Positions 1-8,465 are shown, counted from the stretch's first letter. The stretch is DNA of 25,865 bases from Frondihabitans sp. (GCA_025464735.1 JAODMX010000474.1:1-25865); one strand, 5' to 3'. Notes: generated from the sequence alone by a model not told the origin. Numbers and translations are program-made.

Positions 1-1249
<1,249 letters not shown>

Positions 1250-1276
1250 TCAGCGCGCCTGGTTACGAGGCCACTG

Positions 1277-1314
1277 AAAAAGGAGCCGGTTTCGCCTTCG
1301 AGGACCGGTTCTCC
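1277..1314 (-). terminator. Intrinsic terminator after the SGNH-like gene
   Basis: Read on the minus strand, GGAG-aa-CCGGT pairs with ACCGG-CTCC (plus-strand arms 1304-1314 and 1282-1290). The stem has a 2-base bulge and a 13-base loop and is followed directly by five T residues. This is the normal form of a Rho-independent terminator. It lies 23 bases after the stop codon of the upstream gene and would separate it from guaB. Confidence 0.7.
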
Positions 1315-1337
1315 ATCTTAACCCAGCAGCGCCGTTT

Positions 1338-2117
1338 CTATTCCTTCGGTTTGCCGCCGGCAGCGCCACCGGCAACAGCCGCAGCCAACGACTGCGCCCA
1401 CGTCTCGTGCAGGGCCTTCCACGAGAAGAGCTGCTTGATGTACATGTCGCCGATCCGCCAGGCGGGGAAGGGCACGAACGTCAGACCCGGCGTGGAGGTT
1501 GCGACATCCGAACTCACGGCGTTGAGGCGGTCGACCTGCTTCGTGATGATGCGTCGGAGGGTGGCGCTGATCGGACGGAAGTCGGACAGCGGCGGAACAC
1601 CCGCCACCAGCACGCGACAGCCGGAGGAGCCGCGACCGGACTCGTCCTGGATCCTGCGGGCCAGGAGGGCGAGATCGCGCGCCCAGTCTTCGGAGCGCGT
1701 GATCAGCAGAACGTCGGGGATGCCGAGCAGCACGAACGCTACTTCGACCCCCTCGGCGCCGAGTCGAGGTCGCGCGAGCAGTGCCGCCAGCGTCAGGTTG
1801 GTCTCCGCGATCACGCTCCAGGACATGCCGCGGCCGCTCTCACCGGCCATGATCGCCGCCGTGCGCGATGCAACGGTCAGACCGTGGCTGAGGACGCCGT
1901 GCCCGGACGCCGCCACGTCGCCGACGAAGAGGAGGCGTTCAGGATCCGGACCGTACACGGTGTCGACGAGGGCATCGCGCGGGTAGAGATTGCGACGGAC
2001 CTCGAGCTGGTAGAGGGCGAACGAAATTCGGAGGAGCGGACGGCCCAGTGCCAAGAAGGCATCGGTCGCGCGCTGGCGCGTCGTTGTCGGACGGGGCGCT
2101 TCGGGGAGCGTGGACAT
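1338..2117 (-). CDS. SGNH/GDSL-hydrolase-like protein with degenerate active-site blocks
   Basis: A 259-residue protein resembling the SGNH (GDSL) hydrolase fold. The first strand and loop RLLFVGDVAASGHG (about residues 61-74) sits where the GDSxSxG block would be, and VLLGIPDVLL (130-139) sits where the GxND block would be. An alternating helix/strand pattern follows, ending in a DMY...SW..LHETWA segment (224-240) like the last helix of the family. The nucleophilic Ser is Val68, the block-III Asn is Pro134, and no clear DxxH pair is present, so ordinary SGNH esterase chemistry is doubtful. No signal peptide is visible, so it is probably cytoplasmic. The ATG at 2117 was chosen because residues upstream in this frame look non-coding (Arg/Pro/Ser-rich and unlike the domain). 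It lies between rarD and guaB on the same strand. Function is unknown, and the fold assignment rests on pattern only. Confidence 0.6.
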   Translation of the reverse strand: MSTLPEAPRPTTTRQRATDAFLALGRPLLRISFALYQLEVRRNLYPRDALVDTVYGPDPERLLFVGDVAASGHGVLSHGLTVASRTAAIMAGESGRGMSWSVIAETNLTLAALLARPRLGAEGVEVAFVLLGIPDVLLITRSEDWARDLALLARRIQDESGRGSSGCRVLVAGVPPLSDFRPISATLRRIITKQVDRLNAVSSDVATSTPGLTFVPFPAWRIGDMYIKQLFSWKALHETWAQSLAAAVAGGAAGGKPKE

Positions 2118-2205
2118 CGGGTCAATCGTGACATGACCGGAGGGGTTTCGGTGCACCGACTGTCCACAAAAAGGGGGACACGAGAAATCATGGCCTGAAA
2201 CGGGC

Positions 2206-3153
2206 CTACGAGGTCGTCTCCCGGACCTCGAAACGGGCCTGACGACGCTCGGCCGCCCCCGCTCGGCCGTGGGCGAACGCATCCCAACTGAGCAGGATCA
2301 GCGCCACCCAGATCAGCCCGAAACCGACCCAGCGCCCGACGGACATCGGCTCGTGGAGCACGGCCACGCCGACCGCGAGCTGCAGAATCGGCGCCAGGTA
2401 CTGCGTCAGTCCGATGGTCGAGAGCGGCAGACGCCGCGCCGCCCCGGCGAAGAGCAGCAGCGGGACCGCAGTGACGATCCCGGTGCCGACCACAGCGATC
2501 GCCTGGCCCGTTCCCGCATGCCCAAAGGCAAGACCTCCCGTCGTGCCGACCACGATGAGGGCGATCGCGGCGAACGGCGACATCAGGAGGGTCTCGAGCG
2601 ACAGCCCAGAGACCGCGTCGATCTTGCCGCCGACGCGCTTCTTGATCAGGCCGTAGGTGCCGAACGAGAATGCCAGGACGAGCGAGATCCAGGGGAACTG
2701 CCCGTAGCCGATGGCGATCACGAGAATCGCGACGACGCTGATCCCGACGGCGATCCACTGCCGGAGTCTGAGTCGTTCGTGCAACACGAGCACACCGAGC
2801 AGGACGGTCACGACCGGGTTGATGAAGTAGCCGAGCGCGGCCTCGACGACGTGCCCGCTGAGGGTGGCGAAGATGAAGGTCGTCCAGTTCACGACGATGA
2901 CGGCGCCCGCGACCGCCATGGTCATGACGAGGCGCCGGTCACGGAGGAGCTCCCTGAAGTGAGCAAAGGAGCGCGTCACGGCCAGCAGCACGGCACAGAA
3001 CACGAGCGACCACACGATGCGCCAGGCGACGATCTCGACGGCCCCCGCCGGTGTCAGCAGGAGGAAGTAGACCGGAAGCACACCCCAGAGCCCATAGGCG
3101 GCGAGCGCCTGGATGAGCCCCGCACGGGTGCGAGAGGTTTCGTTGTGGTTCAC
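2206..3153 (-). CDS. rarD: RarD-type EamA/DMT-family permease
   Basis: A 315-residue polytopic membrane protein of the drug/metabolite transporter superfamily, RarD subfamily (E. coli RarD is about 296 residues; original name: chloramphenicol sensitivity). About ten hydrophobic helices are visible. The family start AAYGLWGVLPVYFLLL (about residues 18-33), the Trp-rich EIVAWRIVWS segment and WTTFIFA...EAALGYFINPVVTVLLGVL in the first EamA half all match RarD. The C-terminal half contains GLTQYLAPILQLAVGVAVLHEP. The start is GTG at 3153. No Shine-Dalgarno is seen, but TAGCCT ends 6 bases before it, so a leaderless transcript is possible. The C-terminus carries a basic/acidic tail of about 30 residues. 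It follows groES on the same strand but is separated by a strong hairpin. The transport substrate cannot be read from the sequence. Confidence 0.9.
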   Translation of the reverse strand: MNHNETSRTRAGLIQALAAYGLWGVLPVYFLLLTPAGAVEIVAWRIVWSLVFCAVLLAVTRSFAHFRELLRDRRLVMTMAVAGAVIVVNWTTFIFATLSGHVVEAALGYFINPVVTVLLGVLVLHERLRLRQWIAVGISVVAILVIAIGYGQFPWISLVLAFSFGTYGLIKKRVGGKIDAVSGLSLETLLMSPFAAIALIVVGTTGGLAFGHAGTGQAIAVVGTGIVTAVPLLLFAGAARRLPLSTIGLTQYLAPILQLAVGVAVLHEPMSVGRWVGFGLIWVALILLSWDAFAHGRAGAAERRQARFEVRETTS

Positions 3154-3249
3154 GCTTCAAGGCTATGACCGAGGATCCGGGTCGCATGAGACGGATCCGG
3201 CCACGCACCGCCTCCTGACTGCCAGTCGGGTCGCGCCCGCAGGTCGACG

Positions 3250-3285
3250 AAGGGCCCCGCCTCCTTGAGTGGAGGAAGGGCCCTT
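3250..3285 (-). terminator. Strong hairpin after groES
   Basis: AAGGGCC-CCG-CCTCC-TTGAGT-GGAGG-AAG-GGCCCTT forms two perfect stacked stems (7 and 5 bp) separated by a 3x3 internal loop. It starts 18 bases beyond the groES stop codon. It lacks a T tract on the minus strand, so termination may be partial or protein-assisted. It separates the heat-shock gene from rarD. Confidence 0.6.
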
Positions 3286-3303
3286 CGGGCGGTGCGGTCG
3301 CTA

Positions 3304-3600
3304 CTACGCGACGATGACTGCCAGCACGTCGCGAGCGGAAAGCACCAGCAGGTCTTCACCCGAGTACTTCACCTCGGTTCCGCCGTACTTCGAGTAGATG
3401 ACCTTGTCGCCCACGGCGACGTCGAGCGGAACGCGGTTGCCGTTGTCGTCGATGCGACCCGGACCGACTGCCACGACCTCGCCCTCCTGGGGCTTCTCCT
3501 TGGCGGTGTCGGGGATCACAAGACCGGAAGCAGTGGTCTGCTCGGCCTCGACCTGACGGATGACGATGCGATCTTCGAGCGGCTTGATGTTGACCGACAC
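3304..3600 (-). CDS. groES: Co-chaperonin GroES (Hsp10)
   Basis: A 98-residue co-chaperonin, the lid of the GroEL folding chamber in the cytoplasm. It shows the family start [14 protein letters not shown], the mobile loop region [21 protein letters not shown] at about residues 17-37, the VVAVGPGR turn, and the closing [15 protein letters not shown]...YLVL-like strand ([18 protein letters not shown]). The GTG at 3600 was chosen over an upstream ATG at 3621 because GAGG (in AAGAAGAGG) lies 6 bases before it and the family begins here. The stop is a tandem TAG TAG. No groEL follows; the next gene is rarD. So the chaperonin partner must be encoded elsewhere. Regulation is by two CIRCE operators upstream. 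Confidence 0.98.
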   Translation of the reverse strand: MSVNIKPLEDRIVIRQVEAEQTTASGLVIPDTAKEKPQEGEVVAVGPGRIDDNGNRVPLDVAVGDKVIYSKYGGTEVKYSGEDLLVLSARDVLAVIVA

Positions 3601-3652
3601 GGTTGACCTCTTCTTTCTCACGAGCTGCGGCGATGTTTCTGGAAAATCCGAG

Positions 3653-3679
3653 TTAGCACTTCACCTGTGTGAGTGCCAG
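3653..3679. promoter_or_regulatory. CIRCE operator 1 (HrcA site), groES-proximal
   Basis: TTAGCACTT-N9-GAGTGCCAG matches the CIRCE consensus TTAGCACTC-N9-GAGTGCTAA with three mismatches and the exact 9-base spacer. It lies immediately downstream of the predicted -10 box, over the expected transcription start, which fits repression by HrcA until heat shock. The 5' leader of groES would carry this hairpin. Confidence 0.88.
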
Positions 3680-3683
3680 ATCA

Positions 3684-3712
3684 ACTGTAGGGCGTGGCTG
3701 GCACTCGGTCAA
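3684..3712 (-). promoter_or_regulatory. groES promoter (SigA-like)
   Basis: On the minus strand, TTGACC (plus 3707-3712) is followed by exactly 17 bases and then TACAGT (plus 3684-3689), a good housekeeping promoter. The -35 box falls in the 9-base spacer of the upstream CIRCE, and the -10 box lies between the two CIRCE elements. Either operator should therefore block RNA polymerase. The expected start is near 3677. Confidence 0.75.
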
Positions 3713-3724
3713 TCCGAGTGCCAA
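3698..3724. promoter_or_regulatory. CIRCE operator 2 (HrcA site), overlapping the -35 box
   Basis: CTGGCACTC-N9-GAGTGCCAA has near-perfect dyad symmetry with the 9-base spacer typical of CIRCE. Its spacer contains the -35 hexamer of groES. Together with the element at 3653-3679 it makes a double operator. It also lies about 70 bases upstream of the divergent methyltransferase start. Confidence 0.85.
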
Positions 3725-3793
3725 TGTGTGTCGGGCGATTCACCCGGTATCGGGTCGCAGGGCGCAGGATCCGAGGTGGGCCAGGATGGACAC

Positions 3794-4987
3794 ATGGACT
3801 CCGCCGAACTCCGCGAGCTACTCACCCCCGAGGGGCTCCGTCTGCTCGACGCCCTCCCTCCCTTCGACTCGAAAGCGGATGTTGTCGCGCAGGTCTCGAG
3901 ACTTCGCCGCGAAGGTCACTCCCCCGAACTCGTCGCCGCGGTTCTCAGCCAATCGAAACTGCGATCGAAAGGGCGCGCGAAGTTCGGCGACTTCGCCGAT
4001 CGGATGCTGTTCACCGAGGCGGGGCTGGAGCAGGCGACCCGACTCCCGGTCGCATCGACGCACGCCGGGCGCTTCCATCGCGCCGGCATCCGCCGCGTGG
4101 GCGACCTCGGCTGCGGAATCGGCGGAGACGCCCTCGCCTTCGCCGCTCTCGAGCTCGACGTGCTGGCCGTCGACCGCGATGAGGTCACCGCGGCGATCGC
4201 CACGTACAACCTGGCACCCTGGGAGAGCGCGGAGGTGCGTCTGGGCGACGCCGCTTCGTTCGATGCTTCCGAGGTCGACGCGATCTTTCTGGATCCGGCG
4301 CGCCGCACGTCCGGCCACAACCAGACCTCTCGACTGGCCGATCCCGCCGACTGGTCGCCCTCGCTGGACGTGGCCTTCGGCTTTGCTTCGCGGGTTCCGA
4401 CGGGAGTCAAGCTCGGGCCGCGCATCGATCGCGAGCTGCTGCCGGACGACGCGGAGTGCCAGTGGATCTCGGTCGATCGGTCGGTCGTGGAGGTCGGGGT
4501 CTGGTTCGGCGCTCTCGCGCGGCCTGGGATCCGGCGGGCCGCTCTCGTGCTCGGAGCCCACGGCCCCGCCGAGCTGACCGCAGCGGGAGACTCGGAGGAC
4601 GTCGAGGTCGGCGACCTCGGCGATTACCTCTACGAACCGGACGGCGGCGTGATCCGCGCTCGGCTCATCGGCGACCTCGCGCGAACCCTTTCTGCACGGA
4701 CGATCAGCCGCGACATCGCCTACCTGTCGTCCGACGAGGCGGTGTCGACCCCGTTCGCCCAGTGCTTCCGGGTCGTCGAGACCTTCCCGCTCGACGAACG
4801 ACGGCTGCGTCAGGAACTGAAGAAGCGGGCCATCGGACGGGTGGAGATCAAGAAACGCGGCGTCGACGTCGACCCCGCGGCCTTCCGCAAGAAGCTGCAG
4901 CCGTCCGGGCCGAACGCGGCCACGCTCATCTTGACCCGCGTCGCGGGCCGGCACACGGCGCTGCTCTGCGAGCGGGTGCAGTTCTAG
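3794..4987 (+). CDS. Class I SAM-dependent methyltransferase with C-terminal THUMP-like domain
   Basis: A 397-residue protein. An N-terminal helical segment (residues 1-85, from LRELLTPEGLRLLDALP) leads to a Rossmann methyltransferase core. The SAM-binding motif I is RVGDLGCGIGGDAL, followed by acidic motif II VLAVDRDEVTA and a motif-IV-like FLDPARRTSG. The last third, ending KKRAIGRVEIKKRGVDVD then LILTRVAGRHTALLCER, matches the THUMP-like C-terminal domain family. This suggests an RNA substrate, but that is family inference; substrate and product are not known. The ATG at 3794 has AGGA 7 bases upstream and starts just before the conserved region. An in-frame GTG at 3776 also has an AGGA and cannot be excluded. 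It is divergent from groES and convergent with the DUF4190 gene. Confidence 0.88.
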   Translation: MDSAELRELLTPEGLRLLDALPPFDSKADVVAQVSRLRREGHSPELVAAVLSQSKLRSKGRAKFGDFADRMLFTEAGLEQATRLPVASTHAGRFHRAGIRRVGDLGCGIGGDALAFAALELDVLAVDRDEVTAAIATYNLAPWESAEVRLGDAASFDASEVDAIFLDPARRTSGHNQTSRLADPADWSPSLDVAFGFASRVPTGVKLGPRIDRELLPDDAECQWISVDRSVVEVGVWFGALARPGIRRAALVLGAHGPAELTAAGDSEDVEVGDLGDYLYEPDGGVIRARLIGDLARTLSARTISRDIAYLSSDEAVSTPFAQCFRVVETFPLDERRLRQELKKRAIGRVEIKKRGVDVDPAAFRKKLQPSGPNAATLILTRVAGRHTALLCERVQF

Positions 4988-5014
4988 CGGTCGGTGTGCT
5001 GCTGCTCGCTGGCG

Positions 5015-5073
5015 GCGAGTGTCCACAATGTGCTGTCTCAGTTCGATGCAGGCAGCGCATGGTGGACACTCGC
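5015..5073. terminator. Long inverted repeat between convergent genes; probable bidirectional terminator
   Basis: Arms 5015-5035 and 5053-5073 are 21 bases each with two mismatches around a 17-base loop. The outer core GCGAGTGTCCAC is perfectly repeated as its complement GTGGACACTCGC. It fills the 93-base gap between the stop of the methyltransferase (4987, +) and the stop of the DUF4190 gene (5081, -), so it can fold in either transcript. No T tract follows on either side. Confidence 0.65.
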
Positions 5074-5080
5074 GAGAGGG

Positions 5081-5905
5081 CTAGGGGTTGTACGTGCCGC
5101 CGTACTGGTCGCCCTGGGAGAAAGCCGTCCCTAGGATGATGAAGAACGCAAGGGTGAGGGCGATGCTCACGAAGCCGCAGATGATGCCGGCGAGCGCCAT
5201 CCCCGACCCTGTCTGCTGGAACCTCCTGATGCGACCGCGCGCGATGAAGCCCAGGACGACCGCAGCGATGCCCATCAGGCCGAAGGTGAAGACCCACCCC
5301 ACGACGAGACTGGCGATGCCGAGGATCATCGACACGAGCGCGAGCGCACTCTGGCTGCCGGGGCGCGGGACCGGATTGCCCGGGTTGTAGGCGCCGTAGG
5401 GCTGGGCGCCGTACGGCTGGCCGCCGTAGGGCTGGGCCGGGAACTGCTGCGGTGGGTACTGCTGGCCCGGATACGGGGGGACGCCGGGCTGCTGGACGGG
5501 ATAGGGCTGGGCGCCGGGCTGCTGGGCGTACTGCCCGTATGCCTGCTGTTGCGCGCCGGGCTGGCCCGGATACTGCGGGGCACCGGATTGCTGGCCCGGA
5601 TACTGGGCGCCGGCCTGCTGCCCGTAGCTCGGCTGCTGGCCCTGCGCGGGCGCCTGCTGGCCGTACACCGGCTGGCCCTGCACCGGCTGCCCGGCGCCGG
5701 GCGTCCCGGCCGTTGCGGGCGGCGTACCGACCGAAGGCGTCGCGACCGGAGGCGTCGCGGGCGTCGGTGTGTCCGCCACCCCAGGGGCGGTGGTCTCGGC
5801 GGCGGCCGTCTCGGCATCGCCCGAATCGACCGACGCGTTCTCGACCGGGGTGTTGTCGCCTGACCCGTCGAAAGGATCGTTGTCGGATGGTGTCTGGTCG
5901 GACAT
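5081..5905 (-). CDS. DUF4190 membrane protein with long Gln/Pro/Gly/Tyr-rich N-terminal region
   Basis: A 274-residue protein. Residues 1-45 are acidic (MSDQTPSDNDPFDGSGDN...). Residues 46-75 are Ala/Thr/Pro-rich. Residues 76-180 are a low-complexity region built of short repeats such as YGQQ, YPGQQ, QPYG and PGAQ, with almost no charged residues. The C-terminal 90 residues are a DUF4190 domain: two hydrophobic helices (SALALVSMILGIASLVVGWV and a segment near MALAGIICGFVSIALTLAFF) separated by a short Arg-rich loop, GFIARGRIRRF. The domain is common in actinobacterial membrane proteins of unknown function, and the disordered part probably lies in the cytoplasm. The ATG at 5905 begins the conserved acidic start, with a weak GGGAG upstream. 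It is transcribed after tsaD with a 161-base gap, so it may be independent. Confidence 0.85.
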   Translation of the reverse strand: MSDQTPSDNDPFDGSGDNTPVENASVDSGDAETAAAETTAPGVADTPTPATPPVATPSVGTPPATAGTPGAGQPVQGQPVYGQQAPAQGQQPSYGQQAGAQYPGQQSGAPQYPGQPGAQQQAYGQYAQQPGAQPYPVQQPGVPPYPGQQYPPQQFPAQPYGGQPYGAQPYGAYNPGNPVPRPGSQSALALVSMILGIASLVVGWVFTFGLMGIAAVVLGFIARGRIRRFQQTGSGMALAGIICGFVSIALTLAFFIILGTAFSQGDQYGGTYNP

Positions 5906-6034
5906 GATCTCGCTGCTCCCGGTTCGTAGAGAAGCCGGAAACTCAGCGCCCCGGCGTGCGCCGTGATCACGAGCCCACCCGATGGGGCTCGAAGACGCTC
6001 CTTGCACTTTCGACCCTACCGCTCGTCGCGCGGG

Positions 6035-6058
6035 GTGGGTTCGACCCGGCCAACCCAC
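6035..6058 (-). terminator. Weak hairpin after tsaD
   Basis: GTGGGTT and AACCCAC are perfect 7-base arms around a 10-base loop, 8 bases past the tsaD stop codon. No T tract follows on the minus strand, so it may be a processing or attenuation hairpin rather than a full terminator. The rest of the 161-base gap also contains GAGCCC...GGGCTC (5971-5990), but no convincing promoter for the DUF4190 gene. Confidence 0.35.
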
Positions 6059-6066
6059 AGCCCAGG

Positions 6067-7119
6067 CTAAGCCGCAGACGCGCTCGTCACCGGCAGGGTC
6101 GAGTCCGCCCCGAACCCCATCGGCGACGGCGGGCGCCCCCGCGAAACCAGTTCGGCGCCCAGCGCCGCGATCATGGCGCCGTTGTCGGTGCACAGGGAGA
6201 GCGGCGGGATGCGCAGTTGGATTCCGGCCGCGGCGCACCGTTCCGTGGCCACCTGGCGGACACGGGCGTTGGCGACGACTCCGCCGCCGAGGAGGAGTCG
6301 AGGCACGCCGCGGTCAGCGCACGCAGCGAGAGCCTTGGTCAGCAGCACGTCGACGACCGCCTCTCGGAAGCTTGCCGCGACGTCCGCCACCGGCACCTCG
6401 GATCCTGCGCTCTCGGTTTTCTCGACCCAGCGCGCGACGGCCGTCTTGAGGCCGGAGAACGAGAAGTCGTAGCGGTGCCGCTCGAGGTCTTTCGGCAGCG
6501 TGAGACCGCGGGGGAAACGGATCGCACGAGGGTCGCCGAGCGCCGCCACGCGGTCGATCTCGGGGCCACCGGGGTAGGGCAGCCCGAGGAGGCGGGCGAC
6601 CTTGTCGAAGGCTTCTCCGGCTGCGTCGTCGATTGTCTCGCCGAGGAGTTCGACGTCGTCGATGAGGTCGCGCACGTGCAGGAGGGACGTGTGCCCGCCC
6701 GAGACGAGCAGCGCAATCGTGGGCAACTCGATCTCGGAGCCGTCGGACCGCAGCACGTCGGCCCCGACATGGCCCACGAGGTGGTTGACCGCGTAGAGGG
6801 GCTTTCCGGCGCCGAGAGCCAGGGCTTTCGCGGCGCCAACCCCGACCATGAGGGCTCCGGCGAGGCCGGGGCCGCTCGTCACCGCGATGGCGTCGAGGTC
6901 GTCGAGGGCCACGCCCGCCTCGGCGAGCGCCGCCGCCAGTGCCGGCTGCATGGCTTCGAGGTGGGCACGGGCTGCGATCTCGGGAACGACACCGCCGTAG
7001 CGGGCGTGCTCGTCCATCGACGAAGCGATGACGTTGGCGAGCAGGGTGCGCCCTCGGACGATTCCGATGCCGGTCTCGTCGCAGCTCGTCTCGATGCCGA
7101 GCACAAGTGGTTCTGTCAC
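6067..7119 (-). CDS. tsaD: tRNA N6-adenosine threonylcarbamoyltransferase TsaD
   Basis: A 350-residue TsaD (Kae1/Gcp) that transfers the threonylcarbamoyl group to A37 of ANN-decoding tRNAs, working with TsaB and TsaE. It has the N-terminal ASKHA motif [29 protein letters not shown], the metal-binding His pair in VNHLVGH (His113 and His117), [11 protein letters not shown], and the C-terminal [14 protein letters not shown] and [11 protein letters not shown] with the third metal ligand Asp. Length is normal. The start is GTG at 7119, chosen because AGGAG lies 7 bases upstream and the family begins at this point. The GTGA overlaps the rimI stop by four bases, indicating translational coupling. 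It is the last gene of the t6A group. Confidence 0.97.
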   Translation of the reverse strand: MTEPLVLGIETSCDETGIGIVRGRTLLANVIASSMDEHARYGGVVPEIAARAHLEAMQPALAAALAEAGVALDDLDAIAVTSGPGLAGALMVGVGAAKALALGAGKPLYAVNHLVGHVGADVLRSDGSEIELPTIALLVSGGHTSLLHVRDLIDDVELLGETIDDAAGEAFDKVARLLGLPYPGGPEIDRVAALGDPRAIRFPRGLTLPKDLERHRYDFSFSGLKTAVARWVEKTESAGSEVPVADVAASFREAVVDVLLTKALAACADRGVPRLLLGGGVVANARVRQVATERCAAAGIQLRIPPLSLCTDNGAMIAALGAELVSRGRPPSPMGFGADSTLPVTSASAA

Positions 7120-7589
7120 GAAGCATCTCCTGAAAGCGCCGGGAGCTTCGCACGCATCACCAGCGCGTCGATCCCCTCCGGCATGTAGTAACGGGGCCTC
7201 ACGGCGATGCCCTCGAATCCGAGCGACTCGTAGAGCGTCTGTGCGCCGGGATTGTCGACGCGCACTTCGAGGAAAGTCTCGCGGGCGCCCCGAGCCACAG
7301 CTTCGGCGAGGAGGCGCTCCATGAGGTCGCGGGCGATTCCCCGACGACGGGCCTCGGGGACGACCGCGATCGTGTGGATATCGGAGTCGGGCGAGCCCGT
7401 CGGAGCGTTCAAGCCCGCGTAGGCCACCACTTCGCCCGTGTCGACGACCACGAGGTAGAAGCACGACGAGTTCGCCAGCTCGGCAGCCATGACGTCGGGC
7501 GACCAGGCGTCGGTGGTGAAGACGCTGGTCTCGATCGCCATGATCGCGTCGAGGTCGTCGGGAGTGGCGCGACGCACCTCCCCGGTCAC
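7116..7589 (-). CDS. rimI: GNAT acetyltransferase RimI (ribosomal protein S18 N-acetyltransferase type)
   Basis: A 157-residue single-domain GNAT protein. RimI acetylates the N-terminus of ribosomal protein S18 in E. coli; actinobacterial members may have broader protein N-terminal activity. The acetyl-CoA-binding motif A is [19 protein letters not shown] (about residues 72-90). The C-terminal [26 protein letters not shown] is typical of RimI, including the Tyr-rich end. The start is GTG at 7589, overlapping the tsaB stop in GTGA, with GAAGAGGG just upstream. It sits between tsaB and tsaD, as it does in many bacteria. The true substrate is inferred from the family. Confidence 0.93.
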   Translation of the reverse strand: MTGEVRRATPDDLDAIMAIETSVFTTDAWSPDVMAAELANSSCFYLVVVDTGEVVAYAGLNAPTGSPDSDIHTIAVVPEARRRGIARDLMERLLAEAVARGARETFLEVRVDNPGAQTLYESLGFEGIAVRPRYYMPEGIDALVMRAKLPALSGDAS

Positions 7590-8275
7590 GAGACCCTCTT
7601 CGGAGCCCCGGGAACGGTGACGTCGGGCGACCGCAGGTAGAGCGGCACATCGGCGGCGAACGAACGCCCATTTGAGAAGAGTGTTTCGGCGAGCATGCCC
7701 AGAGCGGCTGCCGAGACGACCGTGTCGGCGGGATCCGTCCGCTCAGCGCTGTCTCTGAACCCGGGCCCCAAGGATCCCTGCACCACCTCATCGAGAACGC
7801 CAGGCTTGGTCAGCCCCGGCTCCCCCAGCCGCACGGGGAGGCCCTCGGCGTCGATTCCGGTGTACGCGCTCCAGTAGACCTCGCGCCGGCGGGCGTCGGT
7901 CACCACGAGGAGCGGCGCCTCCTGCGGGCTCTCGCGCTCCTGGCCGAGGGCGCGCTCGAGGCCGCCGAGGCGCTCGAAGGCGATGGCGTCGTGGCTCACG
8001 AGCGGGAGGCAGGGCTTGCCTGCGCCGAACGCGAAGGCCCGCGCCGCGGCAATGCCGACGCGCAGCCCCGTGAAGGGCCCGGGGCCCATCCCGGAGACGA
8101 CGGCGCTGAGCTCGGCCGGCGCGACCCCGGCGTCGTCGAGGCACTCGGCGATGAGGGTACCGATGACCTCGGCGTGGCGACGGGTGTCGCGCTCGGTCCG
8201 CTCTGCCAGGACGCCGCCGTCACGATCGACCACGGCGACGGAGGTACCCGAGGAGGTGTCGATCGCCAGGAGCAT
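7586..8275 (-). CDS. tsaB: tRNA threonylcarbamoyladenosine biosynthesis protein TsaB
   Basis: A 229-residue TsaB (YeaZ), the inactive ASKHA paralogue of TsaD that forms the TsaB-TsaD core of the t6A complex. It shows [15 protein letters not shown] at the N-terminus and the hallmark [21 protein letters not shown] at about residues 62-82. The middle [14 protein letters not shown] and the end YLRSPDV are also typical. The ATG at 8275 was chosen because TsaB proteins begin at this point. However, its GGAGG directly abuts the ATG with no spacer. A CTG two codons in would have a 6-base spacing, and a GTG at 8308 is another option, so the exact start is uncertain. It is separated from tsaE by a palindrome-rich gap of 190 bases. 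Confidence 0.95.
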   Translation of the reverse strand: MLLAIDTSSGTSVAVVDRDGGVLAERTERDTRRHAEVIGTLIAECLDDAGVAPAELSAVVSGMGPGPFTGLRVGIAAARAFAFGAGKPCLPLVSHDAIAFERLGGLERALGQERESPQEAPLLVVTDARRREVYWSAYTGIDAEGLPVRLGEPGLTKPGVLDEVVQGSLGPGFRDSAERTDPADTVVSAAALGMLAETLFSNGRSFAADVPLYLRSPDVTVPGAPKRVS

Positions 8276-8322
8276 CCTCCAATCGTAGGCGTCTGGCCGC
8301 GCGCCCACGATGTCGCGCCCCG

Positions 8323-8434
8323 TCGCCCACGAATCGGACTACGCGCCACGAAGCGGCGTGGCGGGCGAGGCTCCGCCCAGAAATCGGACTCGGCACCACG
8401 AAGCTGTTTGGTGCCGAGTCCGATTCGTGGGCGA
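8323..8434. repeat. Palindromic island between tsaE and tsaB with competing stems
   Basis: Three stems are visible. The outer arms TCGCCCACGAATCGGACT (8323-8340) and its exact complement (8417-8434) make 18 perfect pairs. An inner hairpin has arms 8382-8398 and 8409-8425, 17 perfect pairs around a 10-base loop. A small hairpin CGCCACG-aagcgg-CGTGGCG lies at 8344-8363. The right arms of the first two share 8417-8425, so they cannot both form in full. The unit AATCGGACT-N5-CCACGAAGC occurs twice in direct orientation (8332-8354, 8382-8404). No gene is visible in this gap. Confidence 0.85.
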
Positions 8435-8465
8435 AGGCGACGGCGACGGCGAGCGGCAGCCAGCG

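Noticed and set aside
2148..2159. Perfect 12-bp palindrome TCGGTGCACCGA upstream of the SGNH-like gene
   Set aside because: A single short palindrome is expected by chance in a GC-rich genome, and no promoter boxes could be placed around it. It could be an operator but lacks support.
2161..2182. TGTCC...GGACA hairpin with a run of T on the minus strand after rarD
   Set aside because: The stem has only five pairs and the T run lies in the loop rather than after the stem, so it is not a credible intrinsic terminator.
5956..7188. A 410-codon plus-strand frame antisense to tsaD
   Set aside because: No domain is recognisable, the composition is Asp/Arg/Val-rich like other shadows, and tsaD on the other strand has all of its motifs.
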